Source of the DNA: Phytohabitans flavus | Lineage (GTDB): Bacteria; Actinomycetota; Actinomycetes; Mycobacteriales; Micromonosporaceae | Direction of reading: 5' to 3' | Assembly: GCF_011764545.1 (NCBI RefSeq) | Contig: NZ_AP022870.1 | Span: 8,376,001 to 8,440,000 of the forward strand | Length of the DNA: 64,000 bases | Part shown: in pieces, positions 52,776 to 63,369 of the stretch | Numbering within the stretch: the stretch's first letter is position 1 | How the letters are laid out: each line of letters starts with the position of its first letter | Translations under genes and position numbers: made by a program | The notes under the pieces: generated by a model | Seen by the model: only the letters and a program-made list of their open reading frames with translations | What the model was told of the DNA's origin: nothing | Database searches by the model: none

Positions 52776-53384
52776 ATGAGCGACGCGACGGCGGAGGTGG
52801 CGGCCGACCCGGTGGCGGTGCCGGCTCCGGGCGACGGTGAGCTGATCGAGCGGTCGCTCGCCGCCGGTGAAAGCTTCGCCGCCATCTTCGACCGGCATGG
52901 GCTCGCGGTGCACCGCTACCTGGCCCGGCGGGTGGGTCACTCGCTGGCGGACGACCTGACCAGCGAGACGTTCCTGCTCGCCTTCCGGCTCCGCGCGCGG
53001 TACGACCCGAGCCAGCCGGACGCGCGGCCGTGGCTTTTCGGCATCGCCACAAACCTGCTGCACCGGCACCGGCGGACGGAGGTGCGCCAGTACCAGGCGT
53101 TCGCGCGTACCGGCGTCGATCCGGTCGCTGAACCGCACGCGGAGCTGGTGGACCGGGTGGCGGCCACCGCGGCCAGCCGCCGGCTGGCCGCGGTGCTGGC
53201 GAAGCTGCCCGCCACGGAACGGGACGTCCTGCTGCTCGTCGCGCGTGAAGAGCTCAGCCTCGTCGAGGTCGCCCGCGCTCTGGACATTCCCGCCGGCACG
53301 GTGCGGTCCCGCCTGCACAGCGCGCGCCAGCGCCTGCGCCGCGCGCTCGCCGACCTCGACCCGAGCACCCCTGAGGAGCATTGA
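52776..53384 (+). CDS. ECF-type RNA polymerase sigma factor
   Basis: 202 residues. Region 2 has AIFDRHGLAVHRYLARRVG and DDLTSETFLLAFRLRARY; region 4 has ATERDVLLLVAREELSLVEVA and GTVRSRLHSARQRLRRAL. It directs polymerase to a stress or envelope regulon. It overlaps nothing but is followed by its partner gene one base later. ATG 52776 is chosen because the earlier ATG (52749) adds non-conserved residues. Its own subgroup and promoter target are unknown. Confidence 0.9.
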   Translation: MSDATAEVAADPVAVPAPGDGELIERSLAAGESFAAIFDRHGLAVHRYLARRVGHSLADDLTSETFLLAFRLRARYDPSQPDARPWLFGIATNLLHRHRRTEVRQYQAFARTGVDPVAEPHAELVDRVAATAASRRLAAVLAKLPATERDVLLLVAREELSLVEVARALDIPAGTVRSRLHSARQRLRRALADLDPSTPEEH

Positions 53385-53385
53385 C

Positions 53386-54357
53386 GTGAACGACCTCGAC
53401 TACGTGCGCGACCTGCGCGGCGACCTCCCACCTGCGGACGACGCCACCCTCGACCGGATCCGGACGGCGCTGGTCCGCGAGGCCCACCAGCCGGCCGTGC
53501 GGCCTCGCCGGGTGTGGCGGTTCGCGGCAGTACCGGGCCTGGCCGCCGCCGTCGCAGGCGTGCTGCTGGCCGCCGGCCCGTGGACCGGGACCGGCGATGA
53601 GCCGCCGATGGCACGGGAGCTTTCCGCCTCCGAGGTGCTGGCCAGCGCCGCGCTCGCCGCCCAGCAGGCCCCGGTGGTCCGGCCCGACCAGTTCGTGTTC
53701 ATCGAGTCGATCCAGACGGATGCGTCAGAGTCGTTCCCGTGCGACGGCGCGAACGATGGCTGGCGCTGCGAGCCCGAACGCGGCGAGCCGGTCGCCATCA
53801 CCAGGCGGATCTGGCTCTCCGCCGACGGCCAGCAGACCGGAAGGTTGCATGTACAGCCGCGCGGCTCGCGGAGCGGGTGGTGGGAGACGAGGCTCGAAGC
53901 CTGCCCGCGCGGCGTGTGGCTGGTCACCCGGCCTGGCACGCCGATCGCCTGCGAGCGGACGCCGGACTCCGGCGCGGACCGTTCCGGCGCGCCGGCGGAC
54001 GCCGCGGGGATGGAGCAGTACCTGCGCGAGCGCGCCGCAAAGGCCAACGGCGGCGACGTCTTCGCGGCCGCCAGCGACCTGCTCCGCGACAGCTACCTGC
54101 GTCCCGAATCGCAGGTCGCGCTCTACCAGGTCGTGGGCCGGCAGGCAGGCGTTACCGCGCAGGACGGCGTGGTGGACGCCGCCGGGCGGCGCGGCGTGTC
54201 AGTCGGCGTATCGCGCAACGGCGTCCGGATGGAGCTCGTCTTCGACGGCACCACGTACAAGTACCTCGGCGAGCGCGTGGTCCGCGGCAAGACGGTGGTT
54301 CGAGAGTCCGCACAGCTCCGGGTAGCGATCGTCGACCGCCCGGGTCAGCTCCCATAG
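53386..54357 (+). CDS. CU044_5270-type sigma-factor-linked membrane protein
   Basis: 323 residues. A cytoplasmic N-terminus (NDLDYVRDLRGDLPPADDAT), one membrane helix near residues 45-65 (VPGLAAAVAGVLLAAGP) and an extracellular domain. Proteins of this layout are encoded right after ECF sigma factors in many actinomycetes and are thought to be their anti-sigma partners or sensors. That role is inferred from position. GTG 53386 starts directly after the sigma gene stop. Confidence 0.75.
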   Translation: MNDLDYVRDLRGDLPPADDATLDRIRTALVREAHQPAVRPRRVWRFAAVPGLAAAVAGVLLAAGPWTGTGDEPPMARELSASEVLASAALAAQQAPVVRPDQFVFIESIQTDASESFPCDGANDGWRCEPERGEPVAITRRIWLSADGQQTGRLHVQPRGSRSGWWETRLEACPRGVWLVTRPGTPIACERTPDSGADRSGAPADAAGMEQYLRERAAKANGGDVFAAASDLLRDSYLRPESQVALYQVVGRQAGVTAQDGVVDAAGRRGVSVGVSRNGVRMELVFDGTTYKYLGERVVRGKTVVRESAQLRVAIVDRPGQLP

Positions 54358-54524
54358 GGTGCTGCGCTCAAACGCCGCGGCCTCGGACGCCGTACGTTAG
54401 GTAGCCCGCCCGGCCGAGGCAGGTGTCGCGCGACATTCTTTGACTGTCCTAATCAGACACTCAATTCACCTTGAACCACCTATTGTGACTCAGCTCCACA
54501 ACGCGGCGAATGCTTGTGGATCAT

Positions 54525-54701
54525 TTACCAGGCGGAAGTGATCGACAGGCCCAGCCGGCGGCGCATTCGCCACCAACAGGCGCCGTAGCCGGCGAAGGAA
54601 AGGGCCGCCGCGGTGTGCCCGACCGCGGCGCCGGTCTCGGCCGTCGCGGCGAATACCTTCCAGGTACGGGTCAGGCCGGCTGGAGGCGCGGCTCGACCCA
54701 C
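54525..54701 (-). CDS. possible 58-residue small membrane protein after the APS kinase gene
   Basis: A short frame starting GTG 54701 with GGAG a few bases upstream, overlapping the end of the APS kinase gene by 31 bases. It contains RTWKVFAATAETGAAVGH, a hydrophobic stretch (TAAALSFAGYGACWW) and a basic end (RMRRRLGL). This positive-inside layout fits a single-pass membrane protein. I recognise no family, and it may be chance. Confidence 0.3.
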   Translation of the reverse strand: MGRAAPPAGLTRTWKVFAATAETGAAVGHTAAALSFAGYGACWWRMRRRLGLSITSAW

Positions 54702-56199
54702 CCCGTCTCCATGAGGTGCTGGAGGACCCCCTGCACCGCCTCCTCGATCGACATTTCGCTGGTGTCGAGGACCAGGTCGGCGTCGGTGGGCACCTCGTAC
54801 GGGTCGTCGATCCCGGTCATCCCGGTGATCTGGCCGGCGCGGGCCTTCGCGTACAGGCCCTTGCGGTCGCGCTGCTCACAGACCTCGAGCGGGGTCGACA
54901 CGTACACGAGGATGAAGCCGGCGCCCGCCTCCAGCGCCATCGCGCGCGCGGTGGCCCTGGCCTTCGCGTACGGCGCGATCGGGCAGCACAGCGCCATCCC
55001 GCGGTGGCGGGCAACCTCGGCGGCGACCCAGCCGATGCGGCGCACGTTGATGTCGCGGTCTTCCTTGCTGAAGCCGAGGCCCTTCGTCAGCTCGCGCCGC
55101 ACCACATCGCCGTCGAGGAGGGTGATGGTACGGTCGCCGCTCTCCCTCAGCGCGTCGGCGACGCCGCGGGCGACGGTCGACTTGCCCGAGCCGGAGAGGC
55201 CGGTGAAGAGGACGACCACACCGCGGTGGCGGCGCGGCGGACGGGCCCGGGACAGCTCCTTGGCGACCGCCGGCGGGGTGTGCCACTCGGGCAGCGGGAA
55301 GCCGCGGTCGAGCAGATCCTCGATCTCGTCCGGGCGCAGCGCCAGCCGGCGGTTGCGCGGGGGGATGTCGTCGCGCCAGCGCCACTGGCCGTCGCGGTTG
55401 TCGTAGGCCAGCTCGCGCGGCACCAGCACGCGCGGGCCGCCGCCGGAGAGCATGTCGCCGGTGGAGAGCAGGTGGGTCACCCCATACGCCGCGGCGACCC
55501 GGGCGCGCAGCAGCGCGTCGCGGATCTCGTCGCCGCGCCGGGCCAGCGGCACCGCGACGAGCGTGGCCGGGGCATCCGGTCACGGGCGGCGAACACGGCC
55601 CGGACCAGCACCTCGGGCGGCATGCCGTCAGGGCCCTGCTCGGCGACCGGGATGAGGATCAGCAGGTGGGACGCGAGGGTACGGGCGGCGTGCGCGATCT
55701 GTGCCAACTGTGGACGGTGCAGCGGCCGGTCGGCGATCACGCCGAGCACGCGGCCCGGCGGGAGCAGCGACTTGACCTCCTCGGGCGTGCGCCGCAGCCG
55801 CTGGAACGGGCCATGCCCGCCGTCGCCCAGCCGCCGGACGGCGCCACCCACGCCGTATCGCCCGTCCCGTGTGGGCCACGCGTCGGTCACGTCGACCGCG
55901 GCCGCCGGAGCGCCCTCGAAGTCGGTCAGCACGAGCGCCCGTTGGAGAGGGTTTTCAAGGTCCAAGTCGGAGATCAGATCGCCGGGGACCTCCAGCGTCA
56001 CCGGCACCGGCCAAGGGGTGCCGTCGGCCAAGCGCCCGCGCCGGGCCAGGCCCGCCAGATCCGCCCGGCTGAGGAAGCCGGATAGTGGCGTGTACGCCCC
56101 GGAGAGAAGCAGCTCGAGGTCTGCCAGCTCAAAGGAGCGCGGCGTATACGCCGGCGCGTCGCGCAGCACCTCGTCGGGCATCACCCACCCGTTGCTCAT
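54671..56199 (-). CDS. cysC: APS kinase fused to a degenerate ATP-sulfurylase domain, one apparent frameshift
   Basis: 509 residues after restoring one missing base in GGGG 55569-55572. The C-terminal 190 residues are an intact adenylylsulfate kinase: Walker A GLSGSGKST, LLDGDVVRRELTKGLGFS, DRDINVRRIGWVA and RKGLYAKARAGQITGMTGI. It would phosphorylate APS to PAPS for sulfation. The N-terminal 310 residues have the ATP-sulfurylase fold pattern (SGAYTPLSGFLSR), but the HxxH active site, normally QTRNPLHRAHE, reads IADRPLHRPQL. The second motif, GRDHAG, is also missing. The sulfurylase part is therefore probably inactive, so APS must come from another enzyme. ATG 56199 starts the sulfurylase-like domain. 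Confidence 0.85.
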
Positions 56200-56339
56200 C
56201 GCACCCCCAACGGCGAACCGGCACACAGTTTCTCAGCCGTCCGCTCATCGGTCGAGAGTGCCACGGCTCTCCGGTGTCTGCTACCGGACGCAGAGAAGAT
56301 ACCGGTAAGGGGGTATGCCCCGCGCCTGCGCCCGCCATT

Positions 56340-56882
56340 TCAGACCCGGACGAGGGTTGAGGCGCCGAACGAGACGGCGAAACGCTTGCACCAGATGGAG
56401 ACGCTGCCGAGCCTGTCGAGATCGGTGCCGGCGGGGATCGCGTACGCCTGGTCGCCCTTGTTGCCCTTGAGCCGTCCGAGCTCCACCCACTGCCCGTCGT
56501 CGAAGACCCGCCAGCCCGCCGTGCCCTCCTTGACCGGCTGGTCGCTGAGCCATACCCGCAGGTCGGGACCGTTTGAGGTGTCGAGGGCGACGAGTTCGAG
56601 GCGGTGCGAGCCGTCCGCGTTCCGGATGATCCGGGCCGTGCCAGTGGTTTGGTGCTCGTGGGTGATGAACGTGCCCTGCCGCACCACCGTCGGACCGTCC
56701 GGCGCGGCACTTTGGGATCCCGTGCTTTGGGATTCCGTCGGCGCTACCGCCGGCACGCTCGAAAGTGCCTCGTCCACCTCCTGGTCGGTGACGAGCTTCC
56801 ACGGCTGGAACCAATACAGGCCGAATACCGCGCCCACCGCGAGGACGGCCACGACAACCCAGATCACCGGTTTGCGAAACAC
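56340..56882 (-). CDS. membrane-anchored DM13-domain protein
   Basis: 180 residues. One N-terminal membrane helix (VIWVVVAVLAVGAVFGLYW) and a short linker lead to a DM13 domain: GTFITHEHQTTGTARI, LDTSNGPDLRVWLS, GNKGDQAYAIPAGTDL, then SVSIWCKRFAVSFG with the conserved Cys. DM13 domains are thought to handle electrons or redox cofactors at the cell surface. Start is GTG 56882. Divergent from the four-gene ABC operon. Confidence 0.83.
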   Translation of the reverse strand: MFRKPVIWVVVAVLAVGAVFGLYWFQPWKLVTDQEVDEALSSVPAVAPTESQSTGSQSAAPDGPTVVRQGTFITHEHQTTGTARIIRNADGSHRLELVALDTSNGPDLRVWLSDQPVKEGTAGWRVFDDGQWVELGRLKGNKGDQAYAIPAGTDLDRLGSVSIWCKRFAVSFGASTLVRV

Positions 56883-57087
56883 CCCATCAGTACACAGCCG
56901 AACCCGGCCGGCCGACCCTTATGAAACTGTTACCGCTCGGTCGGTGGCCTGGCGCGACGAGCCGGGGGTACGACTTGAGACTCGGACGCTACAACCGGGG
57001 ACATAATCCCGTCGGGTGAGACCCTGAGGGTAGGTCCAGGGTTCCGCCTGATACCTCCGGACACGCTCCGTTACCTACGCTGAGCGC

Positions 57088-58001
57088 GTGACTCTCATAG
57101 CGACCGAATCGCTCACCAAGACCTACGGGGTCGGGTGACGGCGCTGTCTGACCTGACGGTCAGCGTCGAACCCGGCATCGTCGGGCTGGTCGGAGCCAAC
57201 GGCGCGGGCAAGTCCACGTTGATCAAGATCCTCTTGGGCTTGCTCGCCCCCACCAGTGGTCGGGTGCGTGTGCTCGACCTCGATCCCACCGTCGACGCGG
57301 CCGCGGTGCGGGCCCGGGTCGGCTACATGCCGGAGCACGAGTCGCTCTCGCCGGACTTGTCCGCCGCCGAGTTCGTCACCCATCTCGGGCGGATCAGCGG
57401 ACTGCCGCGCACGGCGGCCCGCGAGCGCGCCTCCGAGGCGCTCCGCCACGTCGGCCTGTACGAGGAGCGCTACCGGCAGATCGGTGGCTACTCGACGGGC
57501 ATGAAGCAGCGCGTCAAGCTCGCCCAGGCGCTCGTCCACGACCCCGACCTGCTGCTGCTCGACGAGCCGACCAACGGCCTCGACCCGGCCGGCCGCGACG
57601 CCATGCTCGCGCTGATCCACCGGATCGGCACCGAGTTCGGCATCTCGGTGGTGGTCTGCTCGCACCTGCTCGGTGAGGTCGAGCGGATCTGCGACTCGCT
57701 GATCGCGATCGACGGCGGGCGGCTGCTGCGCTCGGACAACATCTCCGCGATGACGACCGTCACCGACGTGCTGGCGGTCGAGGTGAGCGAGGGCATCGAC
57801 CAGCTCGCCGCCCGGCTCGACCTGCTCGGGCTCAACGTCCGGCGGGACGGCCGGCTGCTGCTCGTACCCCTGGAAGACGACGCCACGTACGACCGCATCC
57901 TGACCGCGGTGGCCGAGCTCGACCTGCCGCTGCACCGTCTCGACCAGCGGCGCCACCGCGTCGCCGAGCTCTTCGCCGCCCGGGAGGTGACCCATGTCTG
58001 A
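57088..58001 (+). CDS. ABC transporter ATPase 1, one apparent frameshift
   Basis: 304 residues after restoring one base. The first 15 codons (MTLIATESLTKTYG) are in a different frame from the rest. One missing G in GGGG 57127-57130 creates a false TGA. Walker A is GANGAGKST, the signature STGMKQRVK, Walker B LLLLDEPTNGLD. The C-terminal extension is typical of export ATPases. GTG 57088 starts the gene. It overlaps the next permease by eight bases and forms the first half of a two-ATPase, two-permease operon. Confidence 0.87.
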
Positions 58002-58857
58002 GGCCGCGGGTGTCATCCACGACATCGGATACCAGCGCTACACCGGGCCGCGCTTCGGCCGGGCGTACGTGTTCACGTCGATGTACGTGCACGGGCTGCG
58101 CACCGCCTTCGGGCTGGGCCGCAGCGCGAAGGCCAAGATCTTCCCCTGGTTCGTGCTGGGCGTGGTCTTCCTGACCGGCACGGTCCTCGCGGCGGTCCGC
58201 GCGCAGGTGCCGGATGCCGGGGTCACGTACACAGCGTTCGTCGACATGATGGCGTGGTTGGTGGTCTTCTTCGTGGCCGTCGTCGCGCCCGAGCTTGTCT
58301 CGCGGGACCTACGGTCGGGCGTGCTGCCGCTCTACTTCTCGCGGCCGTTGCGCCGTGCCGACTACGCGTACGCGAAGCTGGCCGCCCTCGCCACGGCGGT
58401 GTTTCTGCTGCTCGGCGCGCCGCAGGTGCTGATGTTCCTGGTCGCCGCGTTCTCCGCGGACAACATGAGCCAGTTCTGGACCGAGGTCGGCGACGTCGGA
58501 CCTGGGCTGTTCTACGCGCTGCTGTGGGCGGCCGTCTTCGCCGGGATCGGCCTGCTGGTCGCGTCGATGACCGGCAAGCGGGCGTTCGCGGCCGGCGGGA
58601 TCGTCGCGGTGTTCCTGATGACCACGCCGATCGTCGGGGTGCTGTCGGTCCTGCCGTCCCAGACCATGAACGACCTGGCGTTGCTCTTCAGCCCGTCCAG
58701 CCTCGTCTTCGGGGTCGGCGTGTGGCTCTTCGACACCGGAAACGAGGCCGAGGTCATCGGCCCGTACGGCCCGCTCTACCTCGCGGTGACGCTCGGCGTC
58801 GTGGCCGGCTGCGTCGCACTCCTGCAGGCTCGCTACCGGAAGGTCGCTTCGTCATGA
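57994..58857 (+). CDS. ABC transporter permease 1
   Basis: 287 residues. A conserved-looking cytoplasmic lead (VIHDIGYQRYTGPRFGRA) precedes about six helices, with SRDLRSGVLPLYFSRPLRR in the first cytoplasmic loop. That loop, with its return of the R-x-G-x-L-x2-Y/L-x2-P pattern, is typical of ABC-2-type exporters. It works with ATPase 1. Both its ends overlap the neighbouring genes. Substrate unknown. Confidence 0.85.
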   Translation: MSEAAGVIHDIGYQRYTGPRFGRAYVFTSMYVHGLRTAFGLGRSAKAKIFPWFVLGVVFLTGTVLAAVRAQVPDAGVTYTAFVDMMAWLVVFFVAVVAPELVSRDLRSGVLPLYFSRPLRRADYAYAKLAALATAVFLLLGAPQVLMFLVAAFSADNMSQFWTEVGDVGPGLFYALLWAAVFAGIGLLVASMTGKRAFAAGGIVAVFLMTTPIVGVLSVLPSQTMNDLALLFSPSSLVFGVGVWLFDTGNEAEVIGPYGPLYLAVTLGVVAGCVALLQARYRKVASS

Positions 58858-59764
58858 GCGATGTCACGCTTGAGGGCGTCTCCCGCTGGTACGGCAATGT
58901 GGTGGCCGTCAACGACGTCACCATGACGCTCGGCCCGGGGTGACCGGCCTGCTCGGGCCCAACGGCGCCGGCAAGACCACCGTGCTGCACATGATGGCCG
59001 GCTTCCTCGCCCCCTCGCGCGGCACGGTCACCATCGACGGCGCACCGACCTGGCGCAACCCGGCCGTCTACAAGCAACTCGGCCTGGTCAGCGAGCGCGA
59101 GGCGGCGCACGACTTCCTGACCGCCCGCGAGTTCCTGACCGTCAGTGCCCGCCTGCACCGGCTGCCCGACGCGGAGGCGGCCGCCCAGCGGGCCCTGGAG
59201 CTTGTCGAGATGACCCCGGCGCAGGACCGGCGCATCGGCACGTACTCCAAGGGCATGCGCCAGCGCACGCGGGTCGCCGCCGCCCTTGTGCACGACCCGC
59301 AGGTGCTGCTGCTGGACGAGCCGTTCAACGGCATGGACCCGCGCCAGCGGCTGCACATGATGGAGCTCCTGCACCGGCTCGGTGAGGCCGGCCGCACGAT
59401 CCTCTTCAGCTCGCACATCCTGGAAGAGGTCGAGCAGGTCTCCGGCACCGTGCAGGTGATCGTCTCCGGCCGGCTCGCCGCCTCCGGCGACTACCGCGCG
59501 ATCCGCCGCCTCATGTCCAACCGTCCACACGTCTTCGCCGTCCACTCGACCGATGACCGCCGGCTGGCGGTCGCCCTGATGGGCCAGGCGTCGGTGACCG
59601 GCGTGGAGATCGACCGCACGGGCCTGACCATACGCGCCGGCGACTACGGCAGCTTCACCCGCGCGCTACCCAAGATCGCACTCGCCGAGGGCATCCGCGT
59701 TCGCCGGCTGCATCCCTCGGACGAGTCCCTGGAGAGCGTCTTCTCCTACCTGGTGGAGGCATAG
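58854..59764 (+). CDS. ABC transporter ATPase 2, one apparent frameshift
   Basis: 303 residues after restoring one base. The first 29 codons (MSDVTLEGVSRWYGNVVAV) end in a false TGA created by a missing G in GGGG 58937-58940. Then Walker A GPNGAGKTT, signature YSKGMRQRTR and Walker B LLLDEPFNGMD follow. ATG 58854 overlaps the permease stop (ATGA). The next gene begins three bases after its stop. Confidence 0.87.
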
Positions 59765-59766
59765 CA

Positions 59767-60483
59767 GTGGTAACCCAGACGATCGCGTGGATCACGACCC
59801 GCGGCCTCTTCGGCCGCCGTCGGTTCCTCCTGCTCATCCCGCTGCCACTGCTGGTGGTCGGCCTGGCCATCATCAGCCGCGCCTTCGGCGTGGCCCCGGA
59901 AAACTGGGCCCAGCCGGTCCTCGTGGGGCTGGGGCTCGCCGTGGTGCTTCCGGTCATCGCCCTCATCGTGGGTACGGGCGTGCTCGGCTCGGAGATCGAC
60001 GACGGCACGATCGTGCACATCCTCACCAAGCCGCTGCCCCGCTGGCAGATCGTGCTCCCCAAGCTTGTCGTGGCCACCGCGGTCACGACGGTCACGGTCT
60101 CGATCGCGCTGTACGTGGCCGGGGTGCTGGCCGACTCCGTACGCCTCGGCCTCGGCTTGGCGCTGGGCGGCCTGGTGGGTTCGCTGGCGTACTCTGCGCT
60201 GTTCCTGGCGCTGAGCCTGGTCACCCGGCGGCCGGTGCTGCTCGGTCTGGTGTACGTGCTGGTGTGGGAGGGCCTGCTGGGCAACTTCGTGTCGGGCACC
60301 CGCGTGCTGTCCGTCCAGCAGTACGTGCTGACGATCGCCGACAAGGTCGCCCCGACCGGCCTGCTCCAGTCCAAGGTCTCACTGCCGGTCGCGATCATCA
60401 TGTCCGCGATCTTCGCGGTCGGCTTCACGCTCCTCGCCATCGACCGACTCCGCTCCTTCTCCGTCGCCGGCGAGACCTCGTAG
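59767..60483 (+). CDS. ABC transporter permease 2
   Basis: 238 residues with about six hydrophobic segments (LLLIPLPLLVVGLAIIS, VLVGLGLAVVLPVIALIVGTG). The loop LGSEIDDGTIVHILTKPLPRW again has the form seen in ABC-2-type exporters. It is the last gene of the four-gene operon and is followed by a strong hairpin. Start is GTG 59767. Confidence 0.85.
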   Translation: MVTQTIAWITTRGLFGRRRFLLLIPLPLLVVGLAIISRAFGVAPENWAQPVLVGLGLAVVLPVIALIVGTGVLGSEIDDGTIVHILTKPLPRWQIVLPKLVVATAVTTVTVSIALYVAGVLADSVRLGLGLALGGLVGSLAYSALFLALSLVTRRPVLLGLVYVLVWEGLLGNFVSGTRVLSVQQYVLTIADKVAPTGLLQSKVSLPVAIIMSAIFAVGFTLLAIDRLRSFSVAGETS

Positions 60484-60511
60484 CCAGCGACGCCAGCCCA
60501 CCCAGCCAACG

Positions 60512-60540
60512 CCGCTGTCCCGCCATCCGCGGGACAGCGG
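60512..60540. terminator. terminator between the ABC operon and ppc
   Basis: ccgctgtcccg (60512-60522) pairs exactly with cgggacagcgg (60530-60540), loop of seven. It lies between convergent genes and probably serves both. Confidence 0.75.
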
Positions 60541-60556
60541 CTCTCGGCCGTGCGGG

Positions 60557-63369
60557 TCAGCCGGTGTTGCGCATGCCGGCGGCGATGCCGTTGACCGTGG
60601 TCAGCAGTGCTCGCTCCAAAGCCGTCCCGTCGCCGGGTGCGCGCCTCGCCCCCGGTGCCGTCGCCACCGCGCGGGAGGCCGCGCCCGAGTCTCGGTACTG
60701 CTGGAGCAGTGCGACCTGTAGGTGGTGCAGCGGCTCCAGGTACGTGTCCCGGACGGCGAGCGTCCGCTCCAGCACCGGCTGCCGGTCGAGTAGCGCGGAC
60801 TCCCCGGTGATGGCGAGCACCTCGCGGACCGTGCGGGCGTACTCGTCCTCGATCTTCGCGAAGATGGGGCGCAGCTCTTCCGGCACGAGGGTCTCCACGT
60901 ACCGGCGGGCGATCTTCAGGTCGGTCTTGTAGAGCATCATCTCCACGTTGGACAGGAACGTCCGGAAGAACTGCCAGCTCCCGTGCATCTCGGCCAGATC
61001 CCGGCGAGCCCCGCCTCGCGGGCGGCGGCCAAGCCGGTCCCGACGCCGTACCAGCCGGGGACGATCTGGCGGGACTGGGTCCAGCCGAACACCCACGGGA
61101 TCGCGCGCAGCCCACTCAGGCCGGCACCGGTGTTGGGACGCTTGGCCGGGCGGGAGCCGATGTTCAGGGCGCCGAGCAGCTCGGTGGGGGTGGAGGCCCA
61201 GAAGTACGCGGGCAGGTCCGGGTCCTCGACAAGCTCGCGGTATGCCGTGTAGGCCGCCGCCGAGGTGGTGTCCATCGCGGCGTCCCAGCGGGTCAGGGCC
61301 TGCGTGGATACGCGCGAGGTGGTGTGCAGCAGCGTCGCCTGGAGGACGGCGGCGACCGTCAGCTCCAGGTTTTCGCGGGCCAGCGCCGGGATCGTGTACT
61401 TGTCGGAGATGACCTCGCCCTGCTCGGTGACCTTGATGGAACCGTCCAGCGTGTTGTAGGGCTGGGCCAGGATCGCCTCGTGCGTGGGGCCGCCGCCGCG
61501 GCCCACGGTGCCGCCTCGGCCGTGGAAGAGGCGCAGCCGCACACCGTGGCGGGCGGCGACGTCGCGGAGCGCGCGCTGGGCACGGTGGATGGACCACTGC
61601 GAGGTGGTGATGCCGGCTTCCTTGTTGGAGTCGGAGTAGCCGAGCATGACCTCCTGCACGTCGCCGCGGGCGGCGACAAGTGCCCGGTACGCGGGCAGGG
61701 AGAGCATCTCGTCGAGCAGCTCGCCACCCGCGTCGAGCTCGGCCGGCGTCTCGAGCAGCGGCACGAGACCGATGTGGGCCTTGTGGCTGTGCACGTCGAT
61801 CAGCCCGGCCTCGCGGGCCAGCACCGCCGCGGCCAGCACGTCGTCGACGCCGAGGGTCATCGAGATGATGTACGACTCGATGACCTCGGTGCCGAAACGC
61901 TGCTGCGCCTCGCGGATGGTGGTGAAGACGTCGAACGTGCGCCGCGCCGCCTCGGTGAGCGGAGTGTCCAGGCTGGACAGTGGGCGGCGGCCGGTCAGCT
62001 CGTCGGAGAGGAGTTTGGTGCGCTCGGCGCGGGAGAGCGTGTTGTAGTCGGCGACCTCGCCGATCCGCGCGTACATCTGGGCGAGCACCGTGTGGTGCGC
62101 CTCGGCGTGCTCCCGTACGTCCATTGTGGCCAGATGGAGGCCGAACGAGGCCACCGTGCGGATCACGGACGCGAGCCGCCCCACGGCCGTGAGCTGGCCG
62201 GAGTTGCGGGCGAGCGACGCGCGCAGCAGCTCGAGGTCGGCGAGGAGCTCGTCAGAGCCGCGGTAGTCGCGACCCGGCACGTGCGCAGTGCCCTGGCCCA
62301 ACCGGCGCCGCGTGTTGGCCAGCTTCGCCTTGATGCAGCGGGCCTTGAGGCGGTAGGGCTCCTCAGCGTTGGTACGCCGGAAGCGCTGCGGCACCTCGGG
62401 CAGCGCGTCGAGATCCTTGGCCAGGCTGGCGGAGAGGTCGAGCGAGACGCCGCGCAGCCGGCGCGATACCGAAATCTCGTTGATCAGCGCGTCCATGGCC
62501 GCCTCGGTGGCCTGGATGCCGTGCTCGTGCTGGATCATGAGCACGTCACGGGTGACGCGCGGCGTCACGAACGGGTTGCCGTCGCGATCGCCCCCGATCC
62601 ACGTGCCGAAAGTGAGTGGCCGCGATGTCGGCGCCGTCTCCACGCCCAGCGTGCGAAGCGTGTCGGTGAGGTCGTCGAGCACCTGGGGCGCCGCGTCCGA
62701 GTACAGGTCGCGCAGGTAGTAGATGGCGTTGCGGGCCTCGTCCGTGGGGTCGGGGCGGTCGAGGCGCAGCTCGTCGGTCTGCCACAGCAGGTCGATCAGC
62801 TCGGCGAGGCGGCGCTCGGTCTGCGGGGACTCGGTCGCGCCGTACAGGATCGCGGCGGCCGACTCCGCGTCGAGCTCGTCGGCGACCGCGCGGAGCTTGG
62901 AGAGGATCGAGCGGCGGGCCGCCTCGGTGGGGTGCGCCGTGAACACCGGCCGCACGGCCAGCCGCCGCGCCGCGGCCGCGATCTCGTCGGTCGGCACGCC
63001 CCGCTCGGCGATCAGCTTGGCCGCCTGGTCTAGCCACCCGCCCTGCGTGGCCCGCTGGCGCCGCAGGTCGCGGGCGCGGTGCACCTGCTCCGTGACGTTG
63101 GCCAGGTGGAAGTACGTCGAGAAGGCGCGGGCCAGCTGGGTGCCCGTCGTGACATCCATCGCGCCGAGTCGGGTGGCCGCCCGCTCCGCGTCGGTGCGGA
63201 CCAGCGCCCGGATCTCCTCGACCAGGTCGAGCAGCGGTGGCCCCTCCTGGCGGGCGAGCGTCTGGCCGAGAAGGGTGCCGAGGCGGCGGATGTCCGCCCG
63301 CAGGGCCTGATTTGGGTCGCCAGCGTCCAGGCGACGGCCCGGAGAGACGTCGGGCTGCTCGGTCACCAT
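60557..63369 (-). CDS. ppc: phosphoenolpyruvate carboxylase, one apparent frameshift
   Basis: 937 residues after restoring one base. Makes oxaloacetate from PEP and bicarbonate to refill the TCA cycle. Features: catalytic His in FTAHPTEAARRS, TFGTWIGGDRDGNP, FHGRGGTVGRGGGP, and the C-terminal MRNTG end. About 800 codons are in the first frame and the last 148 in another. A missing base near 61000-61004 (CCCGG where CCCGGG is expected) explains it. ATG 63369 has AAGGAG four bases upstream; the next codon is GTG, with better spacing, so either may be used. A terminator separates it from the ABC operon. Confidence 0.92.
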
